A stretch of DNA of 64,000 bases from Sesamum alatum (Eukaryota; Streptophyta; Magnoliopsida; Lamiales; Pedaliaceae). Location of the stretch: the NCBI GenBank assembly GCA_034509735.1, contig JACGWO010000006.1, forward strand, positions 2,061,001-2,125,000. Reading direction: 5' to 3'. The stretch's first letter is position 1. Each line of letters begins with the position of its first letter. A program made the position numbers and the translations under genes. Shown here one piece after another: positions 11,031 through 23,290 of this stretch. The notes under the pieces are model-generated. The model did not search any database, was not told the DNA's origin, and was given only the letters and a program-made list of their open reading frames with translations.

Positions 11031-12380
11031 GCAGTTCACAAGGATTTATCACTTTATATCACTTTAATTGAATTACTACACCAATATTCTCACTATATTT
11101 CGAATTTTTTCATTCATTTATTCAATAAAATCATTATTAACTTATGCATTAAAGTGTTAAATCTTATTTTGCAGGTTAGTCCTCATTTGATTTTAGAATT
11201 TCATTGTAGATCCTTCTACCATTATAATGTTACTGAACTCCGATACCCATCAGATATAAATTCACGATGGTCAAAATTTATTATATAATTATAATCAATC
11301 CACTAAAAAAAAAAAAAAAAAAGAAAAAATCCACTAGATTGGGGCGGTTGTGTTTGTATGTGCAGGCCAATGAGAGAAATCCAAATGCAGCCGACTCAAA
11401 GAAGCTGTGTTGACTGCATCACACTGGACCCCCACCACCATGCATCTAACTGCATATTCTTTTCTGCATAAAACGACGTCACTCTGCCCTGCCCCCCAAG
11501 AGCATATAGCCCAAAGGACCCTCCTTATCCATCTCCACAAAAAATAATCAATAAACTAAATTTTCTTTATGAAGTTACTATAAATGAACTCTTTTTTTTT
11601 TTTTAATTAAAATTTCGGATTTGAGTCATAATTACTGTTCAAATAGTGAATCTAAATTAGACGCCACCAAAATAATCGCCTATTTTTTTTTTCAAGTAAA
11701 AAAAGAATAATTTGATTCGTGGACTGCGCGTATGCATTCATATATTCAAATTTATGGCATTGAGGGAATAACTCATCACGTAAGTTGAGTTCTCAGAATC
11801 GAGAAGTTATGATTTTGAGTTCCATAAATATATTTATTTGTTATTTTTTAATTTAAAATCATAGATATTAAAATATTTACAACATGAATGTAATAGGAAG
11901 CATTAGGTCATTTTGTAACTATTTCTTTTCTAGAAAAAAAAAAAAAAAAAGTTGGCTCTTTGACTACTCAAAAGTCAAGTAAACCCTAGGGCTAAGGAAT
12001 GGGAATGTTTATATTTATTCTATTCTTTTTAAAAAGTCAAGGCCCCAATTTCCCTCTCATTAATTAAATACCATAGCATCCAATCTCCTTTTTTTTCTTT
12101 TTTTTTTTTGTTTATTGGATTTCAGAATATATTGATTCACTTGAGAATATATATATATATATATATTTTACAACAACATTATAGATTCCCTTCTTCTTTA
12201 TTTTTTTCACTACATCATTTATTTGAGCAGTGAAGTCAAAATATTAGTCATAATTATATATTTAACGAATATTTTAATTATAATTAAAAATTATAATAAA
12301 TATTTTGATCATATCTAAAATATCACCATAGATATTGATTAATTATAATCAAAATTAAATTTTCACATCGATTTTTATTT
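11031..12380. other. Intergenic, no gene seen
   Basis: AT-rich with poly-A/T runs and an (AT)n run near 12149-12167. A frame at 10947-11288 overlaps the repeat and is not convincing as a gene. Confidence 0.5.
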
Positions 12381-12382
12381 GA

Positions 12383-12875
12383 GGGATAATTACACTCTCC
12401 TCTCTCCTAAGATTTGGTGTAATTATACGTAGACCTCCTGTGGTGTGAAAAATTACTTCTAATACCCCTGAGGTTTGCTTCTGTCTAACAAATAGGTTCC
12501 CCCAATTGAATTAAAGGTGATATTTGCTATCGATTGACTTATTGTAGGTCAAACAAATATTTTTATAACCAAACTACCCTTATATATCGTACACATTAAT
12601 GCATGAGAGGATGTATATCTTCACCGTCATAAGGGTAATTTAGTCCTAAAAGATTTATTTAGCCTGCATTAAGTCATTAATAAGTCAATCGAGGGTAAAT
12701 ATTGATTTTCATTCACTTTTTTTTGTTTATATCAATAAATTCGAGTGAATTTTAATTAACGGAGTGACCTATTTATTAGACAGAAGCAAACCTCAAAAGT
12801 ACTAAATATAATTTTTCAAATCATAAAAAATTTATGTATAATTACATTAAAATACGAGGAAAGTGTAATTATCCC
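12383..12875. mobile_element. Foldback element related to FB1
   Basis: Starts GGGATAATTACACT and ends with the inverse AGTGTAATTATCCC. Flanks TTATTTGA and TTATTTAA differ by one base. Internal blocks ACCCCTGAGGTTTGCTTCTG and CAGAAGCAAACCTCAAAAGT are also inverted. Noncoding. Confidence 0.6.
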
Positions 12876-14140
12876 TTATTTAAAAGATAAAAGCTCCAAG
12901 TTATGGGGCACACCTGTTAAAGGCAGTTAGAATGTTTATCTTTATAGTTTTGATTCTTTGTCAGGTTAATGGCCTCATCAATAATTGATGATTATTACTA
13001 CATTATTTCTGTCTACATTAATATATGATTTCAGGTACAGTACTTTATCCTATCATGATCTCATCAATATATAATTTTAGGTACATTATTTTTATGCACT
13101 AATACAGTGATGGTCTGTCTAAATAAATCATAAATCAGAGGTATATATATAATTATTTCTTATTATTACTAACTTCGGGCTGATTTGAGGGACAATAAGC
13201 CGTTTATATGAATATTTATTACCTATCAACGCAACTTTTACATTATCAGATAAATTTAAATATATAATTTTTTCGACAAATTATGATTCGTCCTAACCAA
13301 TCAAATTTATTTATTTTAAAGTTTGTACTTGGGGTGATGTAAGAAGTCAGACAAAAAGTAGAAAGTATTGAGGGCACATGACAATCCAAAGAGGCTTGCA
13401 TATGCCAATTACCTCTTCAATATACTTGTTCATTTGTTGATCGCTAGATTTCAGATTGTATTTTCTGTTGCAAATTTTATTTTATTGTCTACTCTATTCA
13501 ATATATATATATCATTTATATATTTTATTTTGAAAAAAATTATATACATGTGGTATGTGTATATTGAATAGAGCTACCAATCATTCAAATTTTTGGTTTA
13601 TGTGTAATCAATTAATGCTAAATTTATTATAATCAGTACCTTAATTTTGTTGACAAGGGTCTAGTTGAAATATTGGAAATATTTGGTATTATGTTATGAT
13701 AACTTAATTAATCAGGTTTATTTGCGTTTAGAATATATAATTAATTTATATTTGATATAATTAACTTTACGTCCATAGAATTGATCTCATCACATAAAAA
13801 GAAATCGTCATAGAACTAGATAAGGAATCAATCTCGTTTGATCGTATCAAAACAAACAATCAAGATCTCCGCCTAGACAATATTCATTTATGGAATTCTC
13901 GTATAGAAATATTAAAAACTTGTATTTTATTTAATATATGTACATTATATGTATAAAGTTTATATTATTTATATTAAATATATAACACATATGATGTATA
14001 TATATTATTAATTGAAATATAACAAAAATCCAATTTATTTAAATTCGTGCACGATATGACAAGGTACATGATGATACTGTACAAGTTGACTCATAAACAA
14101 AGTGGAAGAAATAAGTTTTGTAAGTGGAGATTCTCTCTCA
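12876..14140. other. Intergenic, no gene seen
   Basis: AT-rich. Fragments resembling FB2 edges occur near 13000-13160. No exon or RNA gene is seen. Confidence 0.5.
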
Positions 14141-14149
14141 CTCGAAAAT

Positions 14150-14325
14150 TTTTTATTCGGAGTAAGTTTGACCAAATCAAATCAATATAGAGCAAGTGTG
14201 GTATATTTGTTATGTGATTGGTTATTTTTCTCGAACTATACACCAGTCACACGACAAGTGTATTACACTTACCATATGATTGATTCAGGTTTGATCGAAC
14301 CAGATTCGGGCTAAAATTTCTCCTA
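14150..14325. repeat. Dispersed palindromic repeat (CAAGTG..TATGTGATT family)
   Basis: Shares blocks with 17695-17850 and 56625-56755: CAAGTGxxxTAxxxTTGTxATGTGATT, a middle around TATTTTTCTCGAAC or its equivalent, then ACAAGTxTAxxACACTT...TATGATTGATT. The two arms are roughly complementary. Function is unknown; it is probably a MITE remnant. Confidence 0.4.
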
Positions 14326-14588
14326 TCTCTCTCTTTTTCTAATTTTGATTTCAATATTTGTTTCATATTCACATGAAAATGTTGATGAATATGGAAAAAT
14401 AGAAAAAAAAAATCTCTCCATTTCTTGTGATTTTCTTACACAGAAAATGAGATATCAAAAAGTGCCCACAAAATCTCCCAAAATTTTGAAAAAGAAAACA
14501 AGCAAAAAATTACTGAAAATTAAGCTCTAAATAAATGTCCATTTTGGTAAAATACAAAAAGAAAAAAGAAAAAAAGAAAAAACCTTAA

Positions 14589-15343
14589 TTAAAAGAACAG
14601 CTGCAAGAGCTTGGTTTCATGCCCATGGTTTTGGTGTGAATCTTGGTGGCACACGAACCCGCTCTCCAACGTCGTCGTATCGGACTCATCCGACGGCGAG
14701 GCCGGTCTGCGTTTGTTTCTGAGCCTGTTCACCCTCCCTCCGGCGGTCATTCTGGCCGGAAAACCCGCCGTCAATCTTAGATCCAGTCCGCTCGTCGTCT
14801 GATTATCAATATCAAACACTTTCCTCTTGAGCCTCGTGTTCAAATCTCGCGAACCGTACATGTCGTTGTTATTAGCTTCCGAGCCTTCGTCCGACGCGGA
14901 AAACTCCGGCAAGGGGCCGAGAACTCCGCCGCGAAGCACCGTCTCCACCGCCGACTGGCAGACGTGCCAATTCCCCGTCCACAACAACCCCACCGCTCCG
15001 TTCACCGGATTCACTGTCCTCCCGCACGCTTCAAACAACAACGACTGAAAAAGAGCTGCAGATTAAATAAAAAATTAAGAATCACCATCTCAAATCGATT
15101 CACAACTCCCCCAAAAATAAAAAAAGAGAAAATAAATCAAAGGAGTGAAAAATAAATACCAGGTCGTTGCGATTCAGGAACAGAAGAAAGGAATGACATG
15201 AGGCCGGCGCGGCCGAAGAACTTGGCGACGAAAACGGTGGCGTTAGCTTGGGCTTGAGGGGTATCGATGCCTTGTAAACTCTGCCTGAGAATGCAGTTGT
15301 CGTTGCAGCCTTTGCGGAGTATTCTGCAGCCATTGCAGCTCAT
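14589..15343 (-). CDS. LOB-domain transcription factor, class II (LBD37/38/39-like)
   Basis: Two exons, complement(15160-15343) and complement(14589-15055), give 216 residues. The exon 2 acceptor is the TGCAG at 15060-15056, because it restores the family sequence [21 protein letters not shown]. The alternative AG ten bases further in would break frame. The N-terminal zinc-binding block C-x2-C-x6-C-x3-C is intact ([15 protein letters not shown]), followed by [14 protein letters not shown]. The class II type and this wording match the nitrogen- and anthocyanin-linked LBD37-39 group rather than LBD40-42. The C-terminal part carries LDLRL, an LxLxL EAR-type repression motif, and a basic KRK/NKRRP patch. 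The sequence after the third motif reads RQSLQGID where I expect RPCLQWI, so three usually conserved residues differ. The protein is nuclear by family. Confidence 0.9.
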
Positions 15344-15560
15344 GATCGATGATGATGATGATGATGATTCTTTCAGCTACATACAAATTAATGAAGACAA
15401 ATCTCAATATCAAACTAACAAAACTTATGATCTGCAGATGTATTTGATCCCAATGGAAACGCAAGATGGTTGTAAATGAATACGCGGAGAAATGTTAGAG
15501 AGAGAGTTTTAGGGAAGGGTTTGGAGGAGATCATGAGGAATATATATAGAGAGAGAGGGG
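15344..15560 (-). promoter_or_regulatory. LBD gene leader and TATA region
   Basis: On the minus strand a TATATATA stretch (15541-15548) is followed by a CT-rich leader. A short (ATC)n run at about 15345-15368 lies directly before the start codon. Spacing fits a transcription start near 15510-15520. Confidence 0.5.
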
Positions 15561-16135
15561 AGGAGAGATTCATGCTTGTGGTGGGGAGAAAATGGTAATA
15601 TCCATGCAATTCTAATATTCTATTGTAACATTTTGAGCCATCTAGGTTTTATTGTAATATTTTCCATTTTTGTGGTGGAAATATGTTAAAACAGTAATAA
15701 AATTGATAGTGTTTGAAAAATAATTTAATATTTACAATTTTACTAATAAGTTACAGAAGTTGGTACCGATTTGTTTATAACTTTTGGTTTAACAGTCCAT
15801 AAATAGAAGTTGTAAAATAAAAACACTTGTTTTAGTAATAAGCTGATAAACAGGTCAAATAAGCGTTCACAAATACTCTCAATGTGTATACAATTTCATG
15901 TCGTCCCTAATAAAACTCAGATAGTACAACACTATTTTGCTGTTCCGAAATAAGATTCTTATTCGATCCAACGCAATTAATTACGAAAACTACAATGTTG
16001 TTTTCATATGCAGGAGGGCTACAATTTTTTAAACTCTACATCAATCACACAATAAATATGAATAAATTATGATTAATTTCAATATAAATCAGAACCTTTT
16101 TTTGTTAAAAAAATAAAAAAGAATGTACAAAAAAT
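15561..16135. other. Intergenic, no gene seen
   Basis: AT-rich upstream region of the LBD gene. No feature I can name. Confidence 0.5.
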
Positions 16136-16140
16136 AACAG

Positions 16141-16225
16141 ATTAAACTAAACTAGAGTTAGTAAAAAAAAAAAACTAAACTAGAGTTAGTAAAAAAAAAA
16201 AAAAAAAACTAAACTAGAGTTAGTT
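16141..16225 (+). repeat. Three copies of ACTAAACTAGAGTTAGT spaced by poly-A
   Basis: The 17-base unit occurs three times, separated by A-runs of growing length. This looks like local slippage or duplication of an A-rich tail. Confidence 0.7.
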
Positions 16226-16240
16226 TTGATATTATCTCAT

Positions 16241-16588
16241 GGGCTAAATTGCATTTTTGGTCCCACATTGAAGGCCTGGAACCATTTTTGGTCCCATAAT
16301 TTACGAAATTTCATTTTTGGTCCCAAAATATTAAAAAAATTCGCAAACTTGGTCCTACTAGCAACTTTCGTTTAACTTTTAACTAAAAGTTGCAAATGGC
16401 CAAAAATAGGGGTTAGGTGAGGAACTGGCGCCGTTTGCAACTTTCCATTAAAATTTAATAAAAAGTTGCTAGTGGGATCAAGTTTGCGAATTTTTTTAAT
16501 ATGGTGGAACAAAAAACGAAATCTCGTAAATCATGGGACCAAAAATGGCACCGGGCCCTCAATGTGGGACAAAAAATGCAATTTAACC
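16241..16588. mobile_element. Foldback MITE, family FB4 (9-bp TSD)
   Basis: Starts GGGCTAAATTGCATTTTTGG and ends with its inverse, GCAATTTAACC. It is flanked by an exact 9-bp repeat, TTATCTCAT, at 16232-16240 and 16589-16597. Arms contain TTTTTGGTCCCA blocks and their complements, with a loop near 16400-16430. Noncoding. Confidence 0.75.
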
Positions 16589-16599
16589 TTATCTCATGT

Positions 16600-17640
16600 A
16601 ATCCTTTTAGGGTTTTAAATTTATTAAAATTAGGTTAAGAATAACTAGGGTTTGGGAGATTAATAAATAAAAAAATAAATAGATAATTGAAGGCGGCCAT
16701 TGGAGGGGGTTCCAAAGGTATTGGGGGCGAGAGAGAGAGAGAGAGAGCGGCTCCGTGTCTCCGCGAAAGGCTGTGCCCTTTCTATTTCTCTATTTTTTAT
16801 TTATTTTATTGGGAGAGGAGTACTTCAAATTATTTCATTTCAATTTAATGTATTTTATTTTTAATCCTATAGTAGTACGTACCTTAGTTTGCAACACATG
16901 CCTGCCTTGTCATTTTAATTATCTCTTTTCTATTTTAATATATTATTATTATCATTATTATTATTATTATTATTATTATACACGTATCATTAATTGTTGA
17001 TGCTGATAATTTAAACACAACACTATTGTATTGTTGAAAGTCGTATGATCATAGACGTCAAGTGCATTTTGGGAAGCAGAACCATTTAGTTATGGGGTCA
17101 AGTGCATTTTGGGAAGCAGAACCATTTAGTTATGGATTCGAGTGACATTTCACCCGTTATCGCAATTGATTCATTGATTCTTCAGCATATAATCAAGTTG
17201 AAAAATCTTGTATATAAAGAGAATGTAGCACGAATTTACAGTAAAAGATTCGTACTGTAATAATCATATAAGATTGTCTTTTATTATCACAATTAATTAG
17301 AATGCAGCATATATATATATATATATATATATATTGTCCTTTGAGTAGCATGTAAGGACTCATTATGTTTTAGGACAAAGATTAGGTAAGATTCCTTCTC
17401 TTTACATATTGTGTGGTGGTAGATATATATATATATATATATACATATATATATGATTCATCTTTCACTTCATCCTTTTAAAACCCCTTTTCCCACTTAC
17501 TAATTGCCAAAGTTATAAAACCAAAAAACATATAACCCTGTGAAAATACAACTCTACCCCTCACCTTATTTGAAATCCCATATATTTCAAGACTCGGGTA
17601 AGTCTGCCCGAATCCGAACAGGTGCTCCGGATCCTAACTG
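16600..17640. other. Intergenic with simple repeats
   Basis: Contains a GA run (16731-16747), (TTA)n at 16941-16978 and (AT)n at 17309-17334 and 17423-17442. A 40-bp tandem duplication is listed separately. No gene is seen. Confidence 0.55.
17057..17136 (+). repeat. Two exact 40-bp tandem copies
   Basis: The unit GTCAAGTGCATTTTGGGAAG... ending AGTTATGG occurs twice head to tail with period 40 and no mismatch over nearly the whole unit, so the duplication is recent. Confidence 0.85.
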
Positions 17641-17694
17641 TTGGTCTATTCAACACTTCAAATTTTTGGGAAATTGTAGCTTAGACCTAGTTCG

Positions 17695-17850
17695 GTGGAA
17701 CCTAACAAAATCATATGACAAGTGCAATACATTTGTCATGTGATTAGTTTATTGTTCAGGAAAAATAACAAATCACATAGCAAGTATATCATACTTGCTA
17801 TATAATTGATTTGATTCTGCCAAACTTGGTCCGAAGTAGAATTTTCCCAA
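17695..17850. repeat. Dispersed palindromic repeat, second copy
   Basis: Carries CAAGTGCAATACATTTGTCATGTGATTAG, then AATAACAAATCACATAGCAAGTATA, then ATCATACTTGCTATATAATTGATT, arranged as in 14150-14325. Confidence 0.4.
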
Positions 17851-17924
17851 GTTTTCATACTAAATACTTCTCTTGGGACTAGCTAACGACCCTTTATTAT
17901 TTTTTCAAGAAAAAATTACAATTT

Positions 17925-18235
17925 TAATCGTTGAAGTGAGGGGGTGCCTTCTTTTATCCGGTACGAATTAATATTTGCAATTTAGTCATGTAACTTTCAA
18001 ATTCTGATAATTTTATTTCTTTGAAGATCAATTTGGCCAGAAAATTGCATATGACTTATAATGACCCAATCAAATTGCAACTTTAATTCTGTAACTTAAT
18101 TCGTATACACCAAAAATACCAACTCAAAAGTTATAAAAATTGTAATTTAATTGGGTCATGTGCACGAAATCGATCAGAAAAGAACTAAAATTTGTCAAAA
18201 TTTTAAAGTTAACAGACTAAAATTGCAAAAAAAAT
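17925..18235. repeat. Probable foldback element
   Basis: ATTACAATTTTAATC on the left is mirrored by GACTAAAATTGCAAAA on the right. Internal 'gacccaatcaaattgcaa' and 'ttgtaatttaattgggtc' blocks are complementary. The target duplication is not resolved. Confidence 0.45.
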
Positions 18236-18504
18236 TTTCCGTTTTTCAACAGATTCATATGAACTTAATATATTCAAGTACTATTTAGAGGAGGTCATGC
18301 ATGACAAAGTGCGACAGTTGGAAGGTTGGAGGACATCCATTTTCCTCTTCTTGTTCGAGGATTAATGAATCGATTAAGATTCTTGTAGCTTTTTGCAGTT
18401 GTGATTGTAAGAATCTTACAACCTTTATTTCTTCCTTTTTTTTTTCCCTTTTAAATTAAATAAAATAATCTTAATTAAACTTTATCATGATGATCATAGT
18501 ATCA

Positions 18505-18915
18505 TTAGGTAAGAACATAACTATAATTACAGCCATCTTTCCTGAGGTTTGGCATAATTATAAATACCCCCCATTATTTGAAAAATTATAAATACCCCTC
18601 TGAGATTTGTATTCCTAACAAAATGCCTGAAATTGACCATTTTGCCCTTAAATTTGTTATTAAAATTGTAGAAACATCTGCCGAAGCAAATTGCATTATT
18701 GCTCATCTGTGTAAAAAACTTAAAAAACCTCTCTCTGTGCATTGTAGTCCAAAAAAATTTTAAGAATTAAATAAAAAATAATTCAGTGCATAAGGGCATT
18801 TTGATCAATTCACCCGTAAAAATGGATGGAAATTTGTTATTTCTTAGACGGTTATATACCTTAGGAGAGTATTTGTAATTATATCAAATTTTAAGTAAAG
18901 TGGCTGCAATTTACC
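18505..18915. mobile_element. Foldback FB1 copy
   Basis: Contains TTTCCTGAGGTTTGGCATAA, AATTATAAATACCCC, GACCATTTTGCCC, a GCATAAGGGCATTTTGATCA block and the right end GGCTGCAATTTACCCT, in FB1 order. Left border unclear. Confidence 0.6.
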
Positions 18916-19111
18916 CTAACTAAAAATAATGAATTCATAATTCTTGATTGACTATATATATGTTTGTTGGACAAACCGCCCCAAGCTCATTGGGTCAGAT
19001 TATTATTATTGGCTGCAAATGACTTCATATCTTTGTGTTCTCTATGGATAATATATAAATAAATTAATTTCAGTATCCTCCCAACTGAAAACAAAATTTT
19101 AATTATTTATA

Positions 19112-19610
19112 GGGTTAATTACACTTACACCCCCTCTGAAAATGTATAATTACACTTTCTCCCAAAAAAGTTTTGAAATTACACTTACACCTCCTCCGAA
19201 AATTCTCTGTTTACACCTGACCCCCATCCGTTAGAGTTTGGACAAAAAATGTTCATGTCAACAAAAATAATTACACAAATTTTCAATTTTTCCCAGCATT
19301 TAACATTCTCATGTATATTTTTGTACTTATAAAATGATAAGTGTAACGTATATGTATGGAGTGAGGCCAATATTATTATATTTTTTTCTTATAAGTACAA
19401 AATTATTGCACGAGAATGTTAAATGAGAGGTAAAATTGAAAATTTATGTAATTATTTTTGTTGAAATGAACATTTTCCGCCCAAACTTTAACGAATGGAG
19501 GTCAGGTGTAAACAAAAAATATTTAGAGGGGGTGTAAATGTAATTTCAAAACTTGTTTGGAGAAAAGTGTAATTATGCATTTTCAGAGGGGGTCTAAATG
19601 TAATTAACCC
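19112..19610. mobile_element. Foldback MITE, family FB3 (9-bp TSD), ~500-bp hairpin
   Basis: Starts GGGTTAATTACACTTACACC and ends TGTAATTAACCC. It is flanked by an exact 9-bp repeat, TTATTTATA, at 19103-19111 and 19611-19619. The arms pair over nearly their whole length: ACCTGACCCCCATCCGTT against AACGAATGGAGGTCAGGT, and ACTTATAAAATG around the loop. A second copy lies at 55191-55617. Noncoding. Confidence 0.8.
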
Positions 19611-19619
19611 TTATTTATA

Positions 19620-20880
19620 TTATCTCCTAACTGTATAATTTACGGTTGCGTTCTAGAAACATACAAAAACTAGAATGTAAATAACGAAGGAGACAGATAA
19701 ACTTAATTACGATGGAACTTTTCATTGGAAGATTCATCGAAGTTGTAGTCCCCGATTAGTGTACGTACGTGGCCTCTTGATCCTATCTGTAGCGCGTATT
19801 AATCAGATATGGACCACATAGTAATCGTGAATCATCGTACTTGATTATGTAAACTTGTAATAATATTATAATTAATCAAATGATAATTAGATCATTAGTA
19901 CAATAATTTTTAAATTGTGGGAGTGGACCACTTATGAGTAAGTTTTGAGCAGGTCATATAATCCCACAACATTGTCTAATTGGCCTCTTTGTTGCAAGAA
20001 TTTTGACCTTCCAAGGAATAGAGAGACAAGTGATGTTTTACACTCTCTAGAGAGCCACAACTACTAATTGTAATTTTTAATGCGTGATTGATGATGTAAG
20101 AATTTCCATCCATTTATCGTAACAATAACATGCTTCTGAGGGTGTGATCATATCAGCACTAATGTACTAAAATTCGATCAGAATTTTAAAGTTAAATGTA
20201 TTTAGACGAGAGTAGTACTAGAATGGGTGAACTCGTCGTGTTGCATCTCTTTTAAAATCCTCTCGAAAGAAAAATAGCATGTGTGTGAAAGTCGTTGGTT
20301 AATTTTTTTTGCAAATATTTGTCCTTGATCTTATCTAAATTCTGATATTTTTTTCGTGTAAAATTATTTATTTTCAGCATAAAATAAGAAAGATGGATCA
20401 CTTATTACCGCATGATCATGACCTTTAGTAATTAAAAATAGGACTATAATGTCCTAGTTGCTGCAGCTCACCGTGCCACCCTATTATGGAATTTAATTAT
20501 GGGTTAATGAGATATATCTAAAATTTTTATTTTATTTAATTTTAATAGATCAAGGTCTTCGGATATGCGGAGAAATGTTTGCGGAAACTTAAAAATAAAT
20601 AAAATAAAATAAATTGTGAGTCGATTATTTCAAAGTTTTGTAATTTCTTGTGGATAACATATTAGATTTGTACTTTTGTAGTGCATAAGCAAATAGGCCA
20701 CCCCACGTTTGTTTACAACTGGGGGAAATAAATATTTTATATTGTAATTTTATTACAGGAAGTTTCGAGAAAATAATATGAATAAATGTCTTGAACTTTG
20801 TCTTTCCATTGGTTTCTAATAGATTCCTAAGGATTTTAGTTTTGTGAAAATTATTGTTGATGTCGTGTAAGCTAAAAGGC
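19620..20880. other. Intergenic, no gene seen
   Basis: AT-rich. No coding exon, RNA gene or bordered repeat recognised. Confidence 0.5.
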
Positions 20881-20884
20881 TATG

Positions 20885-21071
20885 ACGTCTGTTTACCAAC
20901 AAATTCATTCTGTTAGTTTCTGTTAAGTTTTTTTTTTTCCAATTTTTATAATAAATAGACCAAAATACCCTATAAATTATAAATTATAATTTTAAATATT
21001 TTTTTGAATTTCTAAAATATTTTTTATAGACTAATAGTATTATCTGCGTTACACACCCTCAAATTCTTTTT
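20885..21071. repeat. Left fragment of an FB1-type element split by the Copia insertion
   Basis: ACCAAAATACCCTATAAATT and TTGAATTTCTAAAATATTTTT match the FB1 centre. The matching right half resumes after the retroelement at 29355-29519 and ends CTGTAATTTATCC. The left terminus is not recognisable. Confidence 0.5.
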
Positions 21072-21076
21072 ATATT
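21072..21076. repeat. Target-site duplication of the Copia element, left copy (ATATT)
   Basis: ATATT directly precedes the left LTR and recurs at 29350-29354 directly after the right LTR. Confidence 0.85.
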
Positions 21077-21782
21077 TGTTGGAGTGAAGTCCTCTAGTGA
21101 CAAACACTAGAACAGATCATATATTACTATTATAGGTGGGAACTAAGGTTTCAGAGAACCCTTGCAAATTACAGATTGGGGATTTTGAAATACTTTAAAA
21201 TTAAAGACAGTAAGGAAACGAAAACAGAAAATCAAACCTAACACTCAGCACCGAAGATCGGCTCAGGTTTCCCTGATCCAGGTGGGTCAGCCCTCGGCCC
21301 CAACGCCGGTTGCCCAACCGGTTGCTTTGATTACTCAGGCACCGAACTCAGAAGACCGATTTTGGCAACCCTTCCACCAAGGACAACACTAAGCTTTTCA
21401 CAAAGGGATTAGAACTTATCAGGGGATGGAACTCAAGAAGAAGGGGAGAAAGGTATTTTCAGGTTGTATCTGCCATGGGAGGGAGGAAAGTTTTTATAGT
21501 GAGAGAGTGTTGATTCGCCAACAGAGGCGAATCACGGCGGCGGAGAAAACCATAGAAGGCATAGTTTCGAGGGGTTGGGAGTATCACAGAGAGAGAGAGA
21601 GAGGCGGAGAAGAAGATGAGCCACTTAAGGTTAGAGGAAATCGGTCAATAGACCAATATAAAGGGATGAGGGAAATGGGCCAGTAGGCTTGGGCCTTAGG
21701 TAGCTGAGTAAGCAAGCCTTCCAGGTTGGGCCGGGGGCGATTGGGCTGAACCATTGAGGGAACTTGGGCCATTTTTCCAACA
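21077..21782 (-). repeat. 3' LTR of the Copia element
   Basis: 706 bp with ends TGTTGGA...TCCAACA on the plus strand. It contains a GA run near 21590 and a ~70-bp stretch missing from the other LTR. Confidence 0.88.
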
Positions 21783-21793
21783 ATCTCCACCTT
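21783..21793 (-). promoter_or_regulatory. Polypurine tract of the Copia element
   Basis: Read on the minus strand this is AAGGTGGAGAT, directly abutting the 3' LTR. It is the expected second-strand priming site. Confidence 0.75.
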
Positions 21794-21829
21794 GGACCAT
21801 GGACCCTCAATGAGAGTCAATCCTTATTT

Positions 21830-22393
21830 GGATCAGGGTATTTCATCATTTCTGTAACTTTTCTGGGACTATAGTTTTGTACCTGCAAAGGAAGAAAGTT
21901 AGTACCGACAGTAATCAGAGTAAGTTCAAAATTTCAATGCATGCTTTGAATTTTTCTATAGTGAGACACTTTGTTCCCATATCTGCAGGGTTGCATTCAG
22001 ATCTTATCTTTTCTAGCTTAATGACGTCTTTTCCAACTATATCTCGAATAAAGTGATATCTGACATCGATGTGTTTGGTTCTATCATGAAACACAGGATT
22101 CTTGCATAGTTGGATTCCTGATTGACTATCAGAATAGATAACGACTTTTTCTTATAGAAAACCGATTTCTTTTAATAAACCTTCTAACCATATTGCTTCT
22201 TTAAATGCCTCAGTTGTAGCAATATACTAAGCCTCAGTAGTAGATAATACAACAAAATGTTGTAATTGAGATTTCCAACTAATGCATGAGCCACATAAAG
22301 TAAACACATAGGATGTGGTGGATTTCTTGTTATCCCTATCATTAGCATAGTTGGAATCTACATAACCTACCAAGCGAGTTCCTTCAGAATGTT
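21830..22393 (-). pseudogene. Copia RNase H domain, broken
   Basis: The minus-strand translation shows LVGYVDSNYANDRDN, SWKSQLQHFVVLSTTEA and YSDSQSGIQLCKNP, the RNase H end of Copia pol. A TAG replaces the residue after STTEA, and a second stop lies before the EKVVIYSDSQ segment. It continues from the reverse transcriptase frame through a stop at 22394. Confidence 0.75.
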
Positions 22394-23290
22394 TTAAAAT
22401 TTTATCCCCCTTTCAAATGAACCTTTTAAATACCTTAGCAAACACTTAAGTGCTTCCCAATGAGGCAGGTCTGCATTGGACATATACCTGCTAAGGCAAC
22501 TTACAGCATATGCTATATCTGGTCGAGTACTAACCATTAAGTACATGACAGACCCTATAGCATTTGAGTATGGTATTTTGCTCATCTGTTCCTCTTCTTG
22601 TTTATTTTTAGGACTTTGTTCTTTACTGGGCTTAAAATGACCAGCCAGTGGAACAGATGATGGCTTTGAATCAGACACTGAAAAAAATTTCAGAACATCT
22701 TTCACATATGTTGACTGATTCAAAAGAATTGTGGATTTACTCCTATCTCTCTCTATGGTCATTCCTAGAATCCGTTTTGCATCTCCTAAATCCTTCATTT
22801 CAAAGTTCTTACAAAGACTATGTTGCAATTTAGTGACCAACTCTAAATTGGGACTCGCAATTAACATGTCGTCAACATATAGAACAAGGAAGACAGAATT
22901 ACCAGATTCAAACTTGAAATACAGGCAAGGATCATAGGCACTTCTTTTGAACCTTAAAGAATGCATGAAAGAATCAAATTTCTTGTTCCATTGCCTAGGT
23001 GACTGTTTCAAACCATAGAGAGATTTTTTTAGAAGACAAACATGATCAGGATTTTTCTTATCAACGAAACCACATGGTTGTTTCATGTATATTTGTTCTT
23101 CTAAAGCCCCATGTAAAAATGCAGTTTTTACATCCATCTGTTTTAACTCCCAGTCATACTGAGCAACAAGACCAAGCATGATTCTAACAGTTGTATATTT
23201 AACCACAGGAGAGAAAATTTTAGAATATTCAATTCCTTCCTTTTGAGTAAAGCCTTTTGCTACAAGTCTAGCTTTAAACCTTTAGAATCT
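22394..23290 (-). pseudogene. Copia reverse transcriptase, partly open
   Basis: A 270-codon open stretch (22394-23206) holds MDVKTAFLHG, KKSLYGLKQSPRQWN and the catalytic LYVDDMLIAS near 22860-22885, then the connection region ending YLKGSFERGIKF. The start of the domain (WVFKLNQETDSKG) is in another frame near 23260, so a frameshift separates the two. The catalytic YVDD itself is intact. Confidence 0.85.

Noticed and set aside
10947..11288. 113-codon plus-strand frame
   Set aside because: It overlaps the tandem LTR-like repeat and shows only AT-rich hydrophobic low-complexity sequence.
15045..15046. LBD exon 2 starting at the nearer AG
   Set aside because: This would break the reading frame and drop the conserved ALFQ residues. 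The AG at 15057-15056 keeps both.
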